A stretch of DNA of 64,000 bases from Epiperipatus broadwayi. Taxonomy: Eukaryota; Onychophora; Udeonychophora; Euonychophora; Peripatidae. This document shows positions 1-13,100 of the stretch, one piece after another (positions within the stretch are counted from its first letter, which is position 1; each line of letters begins with the position of its first letter). The position numbers were made by a program, and so were the translations under genes. A model generated the notes under the pieces. It made no database searches, had not been told where the DNA came from, and saw nothing but the letters and a program-made list of their open reading frames with translations. The DNA lies in NCBI GenBank assembly GCA_028023455.1, contig JAQFVV010012499.1, forward strand, positions 2,238,584 to 2,302,583, read 5' to 3'.

Positions 1-3000
1 AGGATGGAGGAAAAGAAGGAGATGTGCTGGTGTGAAGTAGATAAGGGAGGCAATGAAGTAAAAAACTGGAATAAATTTGGGGAGACTTTCATCTTGCAGT
101 GGATCAATAATGACAAAATAATGATGATGTTTGCGTTTATAATTTGGAAAATAAACAAACTATATATTTGCAGCAGTGCTATTTTAACAACAATGACAAG
201 TAAAATAAAATATAATAAGTATGTGTGCATAAGATTAAGTTCTAATTGATCAACTAAATGACAGGTTGAGCACATAAGATTCATTCAAGTGATTGAACTA
301 AATTTTATTTTTGTTTCCAATATTGCAATTGATTCAGAAATCTTTAGTTTTGTGACGGACATTCCCCTACTGTCTTAATCAATATGGGCTAACAAAACAA
401 TTGAAATATATTTTAAGATTTAATTAAAATATTACAAATAGTCAAATAATTCATTATATTGATAACTAAAACGTAGTTTAACATATTGCAAGATTAGTTT
501 AATATATTTAGACACACGATTTTAAAAAAATAATTTCATAAAATAAAAATGAGTGTTTACTGTGATTAAATACTTCAAAAGCCTTTATAAAACTCAACCA
601 AGTTTAATTGAAGTTTGAAAAAAATATAGATAAATTAAACTTTTATCCATGTTGCAATTGCAGTAATAAGATTCAAACTATCATAGTAAATTTTAGCCAA
701 GATTAAGCAATAATCAATCTCATTCCCAGTAAAAAAAAATCAAACATAATAAATTCATATTTATGCACTGAAAGATATGTTTAATTCAAAAAATTAAACA
801 TAATACTGATTGGTTTATAACATTAAGATATGGAATATTCTAAAATAAAACCATTTTTATTGTAATTAAGCAAAACCAGTCAAGTTCAAATTTCACTATA
901 TAAATCTAATTCACATTTTATTTTCAAATGTCATATGAAGACAATATGCCATTAAACAAAAAGCAAAAAGATATTTCTTATTTTATAAGCATTTATTAGA
1001 ACTTGTAGGGCGACTTTATTATTACTTCAGTGAAGCCTACTAAATCCGACTGAACTCTAATAAAACTTGGTAAAAAATATTCAGTTACAGTAAAATTATA
1101 CATTATCAAATCAAGTCAATAGTTAATATTTTTCTACTTAATGTAATTGAAACCAATAATAAAAATAATGTAAACGAATTAATAAATATATATAAAATTC
1201 ATAAATAGTATGTGTGCATGTATTCATTTGTCATTATTAACTAATTTCAAAGCTAAAAAGTCTTCCAAAAATTTTATAATAATCAGAAAAATACTTACAT
1301 TTCAATTCCCAATTATTTTTTTTTAAATTCCTATTTCTTCAAATTCACACACAAAAAAATAACCTTAATATTGAAACAGTAAGATATGCCTTACCAATCT
1401 TAGTTTCACCTTGCCTTCCTGTTTCCTGCCCTCATGCCTTATTTATAACCCTAATTTTATCATATTGTGTGTGTACTGTGTATATTACCGAAATCCCGCC
1501 TAAATTTATATGTCTAATGGGGTGCCCGGGGTGTTATAATAATTAAAAATTGTCTTAAACGGTTTTATTTTCAAACCGTCGGGTATATATTACATATAAA
1601 TACTTGTATAATAAAGTAGGTCACATATTCTCATGTACACACATACTGCGATAATATTTAAAAGATATGAAAATATTTTATTTAAAATTTGTTGTTTTTG
1701 AATCTGTTTATTTTGTGATGTTATTCCACTATATTTGTTTGCATTTAATACAATAATATCACTGATAAATATATTCTGGAAATTAAATTCAAAAGAGAGT
1801 TTTATTTTTCAAAAAACATCCCATTCTCTTTTAGATCAATGAGGGTAGGGAAAGAATAATAGTGGCTAATTTTAACTATATTGGCACCAATTTTACTAGT
1901 AGATTTGATAAGATTAAAAACAGTGCTTACCAGCAGATTTAATTAAAAAATGCAATCAGTGTTTTCAAATTTATTACTAACTTAAGGAATGGATTTTACG
2001 ACCACAGGGTTAGATTGTAATCAGGGAGAGATTATAAATAGGGCTGATTGATTATTATAGGATTATTAGAGAGAGTTATGAATTAATCTGGCTGATATTG
2101 TAACAGCAGAAGCTATATTTTGTGTAATTTTGAAATTAATTTTCTATTAGCTTTTATTTGTGTTATTGGACTGACCAGCTTGTTGGTTAATTTAGAACAA
2201 TTTTTAAAATTGTTTAACCTTAGAATGACAAGGTAAAGGGCAGGAGGCTGTTTTTCCCTCAGGAGCCAGTGCCTTGGCCGTCCATCATTTACCATCTGAT
2301 GTCCTGTCACCGTATCATCAAGCCCAACTGAATCAGCCCAAAGAAATGCTGCTCCTGAAATCTACTAACTGCTGCTGAGGAACAATGAACCAAGGAGAAT
2401 CATAATTTGCTTAAGAACTTTGTTACCAATTTGGAAATGTTCATGGAATGATTTAAAGAACGAGATAATTAAAATCAACCTGAGATCTCAGAAATCTTCA
2501 TGCTATATAGCTAATAATTTTGTATATTTCTTAAATGTATTTATTCAAGTATTTTTTAATGCATGCTGGACTTGTGCTTGGGTTGATTTTCTATATATAT
2601 ATATATATTTGTAAATGTCTTATTTAAATGTATTGTAATAAATATCTAATTAATTTCTTTAGGCAGATGCGAGTTACGTAGGGAAGTTAAAAATGCGTGG
2701 TTGCCATCTTAGTTTATTTAAACCACAAACACGCATTTTCCCCTCCCATCATTTATATATGTTTAAAAGTAGTTCTTATGTATCATAAATTTTGTTAGAA
2801 TGAATATTTATTTCTCTAAGTTTTGTTGAGGGTCTGCTGGCCAATAAAATATGAAATTTGAGAGTGAGCTATTTCTATTCTTTAATAACTTATCCTTTGT
2901 TTACTAAATATATTTTAAATTCTGTGTTGCTAGTGAATGTGCTTGGGTGCTGGAACCTTACCATTGGCAATGGTCATCATTGGCTAAATCTGTTCCCCTT

Positions 3001-3944
3001 ATTTTACTCCGTGATTCCCAGTACAGTGCTATAATGGCAAATGGGAATTATTTCACATATGTCCCCACAGTTACGAAGCTCCTGGGTGGGGTCCAGGCTT
3101 GAGCTGTGAGTGGGCTAGAGATGCCCCAAACAAAAGGTGAAATGCCTATCCAAAGCCAAGACCTTTTCTTCTTATTTTATAAAGTTGCATACTCATAAAC
3201 TGCACCCCTTCCTTGGCATTATATCACTGGCACTACCGTACATTTCCTTTTGTAATTACTTAAAAGAATTCTATTATTTAAATGAAATTTTAAGTCCATT
3301 CAGTACAGCTCGATCTTATAATTTTATTAATCACTTCATGAGTGACTCTCGGTCTCCATTTAAGATTCTAATTATATATGTAGTTTTAGAATATTTAAAT
3401 TTTGTTAGACTTTACATGACTCACATATACCTACCATATCACTGTATTTTAGACATGTTATCTAAACAAACCCAAGTACGAGGTATCAGCCATCTTGTTG
3501 TTTATTGCATATAGCTATCCAATTTATATAGCTAAACTATTTTCTATATCTAATTATTAAAATATTATTTGTAAATTTATTTATTTTCTCTTTTTATTCA
3601 GGTTCAATTTAAGTAACATACCATAGTGGGTTTATCTCAGGCACATCTATAAGTTATTGTTAAATGAACCTAGGGCTATTTTAGATTTAGAGTCTTTTCT
3701 TTTCTCCCTTATCACTGGCACTGGCATGAAATTATACTATTAGTAGCATCAAATGTGTTATCACATAGAGGGCATTGTGGAGTTTGGACTTTGGATTTGA
3801 ACTTGGGATTTCTGGGAGGTAACCCTCCTAGTGTTAAGTTCTATGTCCTGGGTTTAAATTCTGCAGTGTGTTATCGAGATAGACATGTTTTGACCATTAC
3901 AATATATCAAGATGTTATTTTCTCTTACCAATTGTTTAGTAACA
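1..3944. other. AT-rich intergenic DNA
   Basis: I see no supportable gene. The sequence is mostly A/T with short homopolymer runs. Slightly more GC-rich patches lie near 1390-1530, 2220-2400 and 2930-3130. Small hairpins are visible: an ACGGTTT/AAACCGT stem at 1556-1579 and AAAATGCGTG/CACGCATTTT arms at 2689-2738. A 125-codon open frame at 3137-3514 has no recognisable domain, and an open stretch on the minus strand at 2113-2340 is equally unassigned. Confidence 0.5.
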
Positions 3945-4418
3945 CAGGGTGGCCAACTTTTGTGTTCATAAGATCTACTTTTTATTTTTAAAGTGTACTG
4001 CAATTGACTTGTTGTCATAGGCGATCAACTTCTTATCATAGGCGTAGTCTAAGTGGAGGGAGGTGTGAAATACTATTTTTATATATCTACCTAGTAAAAA
4101 ATAACAATTATTTAATGGGCCAAAAAACTAATGTATGAGGAATTTAAAGCAACATGAGTAATTATTAACAATATTTATTAATTCAACTTAGCTACATTAA
4201 GTTTTATTTTTCAATAATGATAAGACTTAATGGACTTCACTTAATCTAGAATTGGAAAAAAATTTAGAACAAAAACAAAAATAACAAAAAACGTGAAAGT
4301 CTTAACCTAATTTGTTTCACTCGTTACCTGACAACTCTTGCCAGATTGGCCTCATGATCGACCAAAACTGACTTTGCAATCGACCAGTGGATCACGATCG
4401 ACTTGTTGGACACCCCTG
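3945..4418. mobile_element. Non-autonomous hAT element
   Basis: The left end begins CAGGGTGGCCAAC and the right end, read on the minus strand, begins CAGGGGTGTCCAAC. These match the classic CAGGGGTGtCCAAC terminal inverted repeats of animal hAT transposons. Just inside the right end are several GATCGAC-type subrepeats. The 474-bp interior has no transposase frame, so this is a MITE-like deletion derivative. The flanks (gtttagtaaca and gttagtcca) share TTAGT but not a clean 8-bp target duplication, so the copy is old. The end motifs are seen in the sequence; the superfamily assignment follows from family knowledge. Confidence 0.7.
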
Positions 4419-4546
4419 GTTAGTCCATTCACATTTAAATTGTTAACCAATACTAAATGAGCTTGAATGTTTCTTTTTTTTTTTTGGACTGTCTGGTATT
4501 TTTCTATTAACACACCTTATGCCATTGTTTTCAATTATTTATCAAG

Positions 4547-5080
4547 TTGGTTCAGCAGGAAATGCATCTTGGGAGTCATTTATCTTTTATTGTATCTTTA
4601 TTTATATAAAATTATTTATGAAATAAAAAAGAATGGAGAAATAAGGATTTTGTCTGATTTATAAAAAAGATTTTACACATGGGAGAAAGAGAAATGTAAA
4701 TAACCATGTATGTGTGTGTGTGTGTATGCTGAAAATCAGATATATTAATATTTAACTTGGATTAAAGCTTATATCTGAGTTCTAGTTTAATAAATGATTA
4801 GTAATAAGAATTATGTCTTTATCAAAAAGTTGATAACGTAAAAGTTGGCAGTGAAGTAAATTGACGCTTGAAAATAAAAATGAGACAATTTGCTGTACAT
4901 AAATACTCTTCATATAATAAAGATATATATGAGAGATGATGACCTGGCCCAACAGATGAGTGCTGGTTCAGCACGAAAGGCATCTTGGGTCAGTTGTCTT
5001 TTATTGTATCTTAATTTATATGAAATTATTTATAAAATAAAAAAGAATGGAGAAATATGGAAGTTGTCTAATCTAATTTA
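4547..5080 (+). repeat. Diverged direct repeat, two units
   Basis: Positions 4547-4665 and 4963-5080 share blocks such as GGTTCAGCA, GCATCTTGGG, TCTTTTATTGTATCTT and AAAAAAGAATGGAGAAATA in the same order. The segment upstream in the second unit (GACCTGG..CAAC..ATG.GTGCTGGTT) also resembles 38.10-38.16 kb, so both units probably belong to the dispersed family seen at 17.6, 36.8 and 38.1 kb. Confidence 0.55.
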
Positions 5081-5877
5081 ATTAAACACAATTAATCAGT
5101 TCTACATTATAGTCTTCATTCTTTACAAAAGTTCAGATGTAATACAGATAAATTAATAAAAGATTTGTTCTAAGATAATTTATTGTCAAAAAAACTTTTT
5201 TTAATTGAATTAAACTGTTTATACACAAAATACAATATTTGGTTATTTAAAAATATATACATTTAACTATTCATTTGATTATTTTAGTTTTTGTTTAAAA
5301 TTCTTTCCACAGAATAATTGTATCTTCTGTTTAGGAAGATATCATAAACAATTGTGAAATACTGTCTTCAATTGTTAATCACTTTCTTGAGTTCATTGCT
5401 TTTCCTATTTATTAATGTAAAAAAATCACACCAAATAAATAGTATTCTTATTTATCTCCCTTCTTTAACATTATGTATAATACATGTAAAACCAGTTCAC
5501 TACACTATTTGAAAAATGCACATTCCCAACAAAAATATGAAATTGTTTCCTCACTGTTTTCACAAAGCTAATTAATACATAGCATCCAAGTTTATTAAAC
5601 TTTTTGTTGATATAATATTACCTTGTAAGTTGAATATAAATCTTGAATATAATTAAAAGAATTGGAGACTTTGTAAAAATTTTAATGTCCTAACTTTTGG
5701 TAAATGTGCCCATGATATTTTTTCAACTTTCCACAAATCCATAAATTTAACTTTCTTAAAGAGATTAAATTAGATTCATCTTCTAAGTATTTGTAGCTTT
5801 TTACTAGATAGATTTAAAGTACTGATAACAGAAAATGTTACTTTATATCACAATTGTAACTTTCTCCATAAAATATT

Positions 5878-6066
5878 GCTTCCTAGTGCATGCTTTAGGA
5901 AATTAATGAATGATAGAAGATTAGTGCATCAAAATTCTTATCTAATGCCTACTCATCCAACATCACCAGACTAGTTTCTATCTGAGATGGTAATATTATT
6001 TAAAGTAAGTTGCTACTGTGTTAACTGATTGTATAACCATAGAAAATGGTAGTCATGTGATGCTTT
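5878..6066 (+). repeat. Degenerate copy of the 40.3/47.7/48.2-kb element
   Basis: The core CCTACTCATCCAACATCACC, followed by AGACTAGTTTCT, matches the 47.7-kb copy (CCTACTCATCCAATATCC, AGACTAGTTTCTGGC). The flank ATGGTAGTCATGTGATG at about 6046-6062 matches the flank shared by the other copies. No terminal repeats are preserved. Confidence 0.6.
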
Positions 6067-8756
6067 ATATCACAGTAATAACAGTATTTATGTAGAAAAC
6101 CTATAATTAATTTTGCTACAATTAAATTTAAATCTTCTTGACTAAATGTATATTGAGTTATTGAGAAAAACAATATGTATGAAGAATTTCCAAAACAAGT
6201 ACTTTCTCACCTAGATGATTTTTTCATTGTTGTATAAAGTAGAATTACTCAGGATGCATTTGATAAAGTCTTATTACTTAACACATCCTTCTTTGTTATT
6301 TTTTCTAATATTATTTTAGTTAAATATTGGTTAATCCCTCTTTTTCACATATTTAAAAGTAAATTTATAAAAACAAGTGATATGGCTTGAGAAATGGATG
6401 GTATATTTGTAGTCATAACTAGTATCAGCACATAAATATAGAATCATATAGTTGCTTAAAACTATGTTTATTATATTCATAATGATCTGTAGTTACTTAT
6501 GCTTAGAAATGCCATTATTTATGATCTCATCTACAAAAGGACCAACCACTACATATTTACATCTAAATGTGTAAAAAAAAATATTATATCAGCATTATTC
6601 TATTTATATAATGATGGGGGGATGCCCATTTTTAGTCTAAAAGATTTTGAGAGCAATACATAAAGTAGTTGATTTAGTATTTTTAATATGTAGGTCCAGC
6701 TTAAGTTAATTTGAGGTTTTGCATATTAATTTATAAGTTTTATTTCATTTACATAAATGATAGCTTTTTAGATTTTAGGTCTTGTACATACAGTTATTTA
6801 TCCTTTATTTCACAGTGAGGTGGGTTTTTATATTTATTAATGTATGGAATTTTTAATAGTATTTTACAAAAGTAATGCTGTAACAAAACCTTCTACAGAT
6901 GTAAGTCTGAAGTGCTCTAATGTTTTTTTGTTATTGTGTTTGTAATGGATTTTAAACTGATTTTTTTTTGGGGTAATAAAGAAACCTGTTGTTACTTTTC
7001 TATAATTAGACATGTTATGTTTTTGTTACATTTAATGGCAATGATGCAATTAAGATGTAATCCAGAAGTTTGTAAACTATTGGTATTATCAAGACTATTG
7101 TTAAAGCTATTTCATGAATAAATCCCTTAATCTTTTTTTAATTTTTTTATTAAATAATCTTTTTATCTTTGTTTGTATTATTTACAAATAGGTAAAAGTA
7201 TAAATCAAATTACGAGCAAAAACTTTTTTTTTTTAAACATAAATGCAAGTCACTGTAATTTAAAATATATTTGTAGAGAAACTTAGTAATATTTGTGCAT
7301 CTGACTCATGAGTTGGTGAATCATATATTTAACTCAAGTACTGAAAATATTGGATTGATAAGATTTGGCTAGTCAAAAAGATTTGTTGGAGTAAGATGAT
7401 TTTTCTGAGTTTTGCACTTCCTGTTACTTTCAACTACCAAAAACTTTTTGAAAAATAAAAATTAGTTGTTTAAAAAATGTGTTTTTAAAGGAAACTATTG
7501 GTTATGTTAAAGATTTTTTTTAAAAAATTTGTCCAGTCCTATTTAATTTTGAATTTGGAATAAATGAGTTATGCTAGTCATATATGCATGCATATAAACC
7601 AGATAGTCATTCAGTATTGGCATATAAATAAGCATCTAGCTATTATTAAGCCAATGATAAATATCTCAGGTCAATGTGGATTAAGCAGATGAATGTAAAT
7701 GTGTTAATTATAAACTTAACATATAATTGTAAAAAAATGTAGCCACCATAGAAGTCATGGAAAAGATGTCACACACTAATCCTATTGTCTGTTTTTCAAT
7801 TATATATATATATATCAGCAGTTAACTTAAAAATAATTTCAGAAAAATTGGTTCTGTTTAAAAAAAAGAAGGTTACTAATCTTTCCCAGAAATCTTAGCT
7901 ACTTTGTACAATTTTTTAATCATAAAATTTCTAATCTTTCAAAAGACTAATGAAAAATAAAATGACATTTACAAAAGTAACAAATACAATATCTTGAAGA
8001 AAAAAAGAAATAAATTAAATTTATAAATTGCAAAAATATTTTATAGTCATTATTTATAAATAAATTCTTGTAAATGAAAAAAAAAATATAATCTATTATG
8101 TTATTTTTGTATTGCATATAAATAATAATCGAAAAGATCATATAACAATAAACAATATATTATTTAATCAAAAATAAAACCTTTTTCTGCAATGTATCAT
8201 AATCCTCTTCAATGTAACACATATTATGAATTTTTACAGATTATTATGTATAGTGACTTAGGTTTTAATGAATTAAACTTTATATACATAAAAATTATAA
8301 AACATATATGTAGGAATGTTTTTATTGTTGCCAACAATTTCTTTATCAATGCAAAATTCAAAAATTAATCTCAATCTTAAAATAAGAATGAAAATATATA
8401 AATCAAATGTTACCAAAAAACATATATCTATAATATAATATAAATTTTACTTGTTATATTTAGTGTGTACATTTTATTTTATATTTAGTTTTTCAAACTG
8501 TTTTCTGAATTATATCTAGATGAAGGTTATATAAAATGATTGTAACATTAGTGGTTATATTTTTTTATGTTTTTAACAATACAAAATTTAGTTCAGCAAA
8601 AAATAAATTTCTAAAAGAAAGATGTTATGAAATATATGTGTATGAAATTGAAGTAGATTTAAAAAGAAAAAGAAGAAATAATTATGTGAATACATCTATA
8701 TTTTGTTCCTGAATCACAACTCATTTTTCTTATATAACTATTACACAGCAATAATA

Positions 8757-8784
8757 ATGATGATGATGATGATGATGATGATGA
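8757..8784. repeat. (ATG)n microsatellite
   Basis: About nine uninterrupted TGA/ATG units, followed by AATAAT variants. Confidence 0.95.
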
Positions 8785-9339
8785 GAATAATAATGATAAT
8801 AGTATTAATATATAACTATAATGTATACTAACAAATGAAAACTAATGGTGCTTTTAATAAAAATCTGTATAAAATATATAGTTTATCATGAATGCACTAT
8901 AATTCAATCACTAATATTTATAATTCCAAGTTGTAAAAAGTGAATGATTTCTGAATTCCCCAGGCTTTTATTTAAAGTTAAATATAAAATTGGAATTGTG
9001 GGTGAAGAAAGCAAATAGTTTCAGCTTTTTATTGCATAGAAATAAAATCATTATTTATAAAACATTTATACAAATATAATTTTTAACTTTTTAGTATATG
9101 AATATATTTTTTAATTATTTCAATATAAATTTTAAAACAAAAAATGGAAATAGTGTCACAGTTTGTGTAATATATAAAAAAAATGTGCACATTAAAAATG
9201 TATTCCAATGTTAATTTGTTTATGAAGGAAATATTATATACAAAAGAAACTTATACAATCAAAAAAAAAATCAAATTTTATAATTTTTTTTTCAAAAAAT
9301 AACTTTTATAATCAAGAGAAATTGAAATTTGTTTTATTT

Positions 9340-9509
9340 CTATTTCAACTGACCATTAATATTTTTTAGTGAATTGATATCAACCTGTTTAAAATTCAGC
9401 CCACCAACACTGTTAAAATGGACAAATGATAGGACAATTCTGAAATGCTTAATTGTCATATTGGATTTGTCATCAATTTCTAACACATGGATAAGATTTG
9501 CAAAAAATC
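9340..9509 (-). CDS. Possible terminal exon, unrecognised
   Basis: On the minus strand a pyrimidine-rich run ending TATCAAAAG could be a 3' splice site. It is followed by an open frame of about 56 codons (FANLIHVLEIDDKSNM... ending NINGQLK, then TAG). The stretch is less A/T-dominated than its surroundings and the peptide is not low-complexity. I recognise no domain. There is no visible upstream exon, so this may be a chance frame or a relic. The splice reading is inference. Confidence 0.2.
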
Positions 9510-10090
9510 CTTTTGATAGAAAAATGACAAAAATCAATTACAAAATTTAAGTACAATGAATAGAGTTTCTACATAAAATAAAATTATTTAAAAAATAACT
9601 AAAATAAAAAATAATTATAACTCAATATATAAGTTGATAAATATATACACATTAAACAATCTTATCTGAAGAATAAGTAAAATATCTTCACAAGTCCAGA
9701 AAGTGACTGATTACTTAAGTCAGGGTCTCCTCCTATATCACCTATGGAAAGATGTTGAAGATGCTTTTTTTGGCCTTTTCATTGAAATTTTTAATGTTAT
9801 ATTTATTTTAACAGTATACATCCACATATACTTTCATTCCATTATGATGTGATAATAAAAACATATTCATAAAAATATTTTTTCTACATCATAAAATTAA
9901 AATAATAGAAAATGTAAATTTAATCTACACATTTATTAAAATAAACTAAAAAATAGACAATAAAAACTATTTTAAAATCACATAATGTCAGTAAAAGATA
10001 TTAATAATCCATACTGTAAATTTTTTATAGTTTTTGCTTTAAATGTGAGAGTTCTGGCTTTCAAAAATATCAAATAGCTTTTTTTTCTTA

Positions 10091-10094
<4 letters not shown>

Positions 10095-10167
<73 letters not shown>
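10095..10167. repeat. (TA)n microsatellite, about 73 bp
   Basis: An uninterrupted TA run. It sits exactly where homology between the two large inverted copies stops on the left side, so it marks the outer break of the left copy. Confidence 0.97.
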
Positions 10168-10169
<2 letters not shown>

Positions 10170-13100
10170 TAACCTTGACTTGTGCATCTTCACTTCCAGA
10201 ATAATATATGATATAAAATAAAACGGGTTCTAGCTCAGTTAATAATTAATAAATAAAATATTCAGCATTAAAATTAAAATGTTTCACTAGCTCAAATTTA
10301 AAATACGAATAAGGTTCAGTTTATAAAAATAAATTAAATAAATATTTAATATTTTCATGAGACTTGAAGTGAAAATACAGGTGACAAGATAGATTACATT
10401 GAGCCAATATCCCACAGGATACTACCTCAATGGCATAAGAACACTATCCCCCTTATTACTATTTTAAATAACAAACTCATAGTATTCTTACGACTTTAAT
10501 AACTTCTACTCACTAAGATTAAACTAATAATTAAATCTTAATCTTCTATTTAATAATAATCTAGCTCAATAAAATAATCTCAGGTTCATAAAGTTTATTC
10601 TAAGTTAATTTAAAAATACGGTAGTAAAATATGAGAAGGGATTTTATGTCATAATCTACTACACTGAAACTAATAATAATAAATAATAATAATATTCTTC
10701 ATTGTTTAACTACTACTGGATATCTTTTCTTTTCATTATATTTTTATTACCATAATAAAATAATAAAATAATTTTATATAATCTTTTACCTTCATGTAAT
10801 AATATAATAAATACGTGGTAGCATATGATAATCTGATAAACAAAGGATGTGTGGCAACTGATAGCATATAATTCAGTATACTATTGTGATAACTGATTTA
10901 TGACCAATAAAACAATGTAAAATTATAATTATTTAATTAAAAGAATACCAATAAAATATTTAAATTCTTAAATATAACTCTCTATTTATCTTTTTGTGCA
11001 AAATTATATTTTTGTTTCAATTGTTATGAATATATCGTGATTTCATGCAGTGAAGTGGAGAAATAAACAATCAAGACACAAAAATTTTGAAAAACAAATT
11101 TTAACAAAGTTTATTAACAACAACAAATAAAATAAACAATTTATGTACACTATTTACAATGGATATCCTTATTTTAATCTTACATTTTTATCTACTAAGT
11201 TATATAAAAATAGTTTATAGTTTAGTTATATCTTTATTTATACTTAAGACAAAATATAAAAAAAAAAGTTACCATTTGGTTTCTCATTATGGTTAACTTA
11301 TTATAAATATATTTACTTATTAGCAAAATATTTCATCCTTAATATTATTAAACTATCTTATTTTTTAAAAAAAAAATTCATAGGAAAACATTCTACAGAA
11401 AAAACAAAATTAACTTTATAATGAGTATGGATTTCTCAAAATATTAAAAAAAATTTTCATCTTGCAAAGTCAAAGATGTTACATAAAATATTCATCCAAA
11501 ATTCAGTACTAGATTTTAGTGTTTTATCACACGATGTTTACTAATCATAATACATTCTTATTTAGCCTTACTTTAGTATGATATAAGTGTAATAATCAAT
11601 ATATTCCTGTTATTCAATGAACAAAAATATACTATGCATATTGTTTATATAATTTACTTTGTACTATTGTATTTTAAAAATATGCAATACTTATTTTTCT
11701 TCAAAAAAAAAAATAAAGCATTCAAAAATAATCAACATTCTAAAGAAAATATCTTGTTTAGATACTCTATTTTAAAAATTTATATTTCATTTCCGAAAAT
11801 AAATTCAAAATATATTCTATGATTCTTTCCTTTCCTTAGGATACTTTGGACCTTCAATTTCAAGTTATAAATTCTATTCCTTCTAAGCAAATAAACCAAT
11901 CTTATACAAAACGATAGCATAACCTAAGTTCTAAATTATTTATCATTTCTTTTCAAAATATCTTACTGAACGATGCAGTTACATGAAATAAAGATAGTGA
12001 AACAGATGTATAGGATTTAAGGAAGAAAGCTAGAGTATCACTCTTAATATATCTCAAAAAATCATGGCACAGTGCAAAGAGGTATGACCTTTACCTGTCT
12101 AATAACCTCTAATACATGAACGATGTTAAAGCTACTTCTTCAGCTTTATTTAAAACATCAAATATTTAAAGACATATAAAACACTGTCCAAATAAAATGT
12201 GTATCAGTCATAGGGCTTTGTTAACTATGCTGATAACCACATAAAGACTAAATATTATTTCTATTCCTTATCATATCCTATTTTTTAAAAAAAATACATC
12301 ATCTTGGTTTCCTGCTAACTATAGTACTTCCAAGCCACTATCTCAACATTATTTCTCAAGATTTTTCTACATCTTACATCGATAAATAACTATCTGCATT
12401 TACAAAACAATAAATAAAATTCATTGATAGTTTAAAACAATTTCACTGTTCCATAAGAAAAGTTTGCTTACTTCATTATTCTATATGTTTAATCATATAC
12501 AATCTACTTAGACAATATTTGAATATCCAATAACATGAAAGTTCTAAAAGAATCACATAATTATTTGTTATTATGTTGGATTATATCACTAATATATAAA
12601 AAAAATAATCGTCGTATGCATATTTTCAAATCAATCCTATCTCATAATGTTTTTTTAAAATGTTGTATGAAAATGCGTTACATATAATTAAAACTTTTAC
12701 ACTTCATTCTTAGATTCATAGATGATCTAAAGAAAACAAAAATATACATTATAAATTATTAATAGTTATTATTATTACCAAATAACCCTTTTTATCTGGT
12801 CATCATTTTTAGTAGGCTTCTTCCATCCACTGGATATAGAAAAACATTGCATACATAAACGAAAAGACACATCCATACGTTTTATTTAAAAATATTCTTA
12901 TCTAAATTATTAGATTATATTATAAATTTTATGTTATTAACAAATTAATGTTTTATGTTTTCCTAATCTTATAAATAGAAAAATTTACATTTAACTAAGT
13001 TAGTAAAATAAAAATTTAAAACTATAATTACGTCTTCACTTGACCATAGTTCATGATAAAATCCAAAAATGTTTATTATTTTCTCTAGAGTTTTAAAATG

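Larger units (their letters stand above)
4419..9339. other. AT-rich intergenic DNA with repeat fragments
   Basis: There is no gene here. The span holds a diverged direct repeat (4547-4665 and 4963-5080), a partial copy of the 40.3-kb element family (about 5878-6066), a short ATG trinucleotide tract, and many A/T homopolymer runs. A 61-codon open frame at 6936-7121 is unremarkable for this composition. Confidence 0.5.

Noticed and set aside
4-249. 81-codon frame at the window start
   Set aside because: The second half is low-complexity A/T-driven sequence. Only the first 100 bp look less random, and the window cuts the context.
3137-3514. 125-codon open frame on the plus strand, hydrophobic and Tyr/Ser/Leu-rich
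   Set aside because: No domain, no splice or start context beyond a plain ATG, and composition follows the local base content. Longest frame outside transposons but not enough to call a gene.
9978-10193. Frame with a long Tyr-Ile repeat, also at 36663-36857 and 57007-57240
   Set aside because: Translation of (TA)n microsatellites, not protein-coding.
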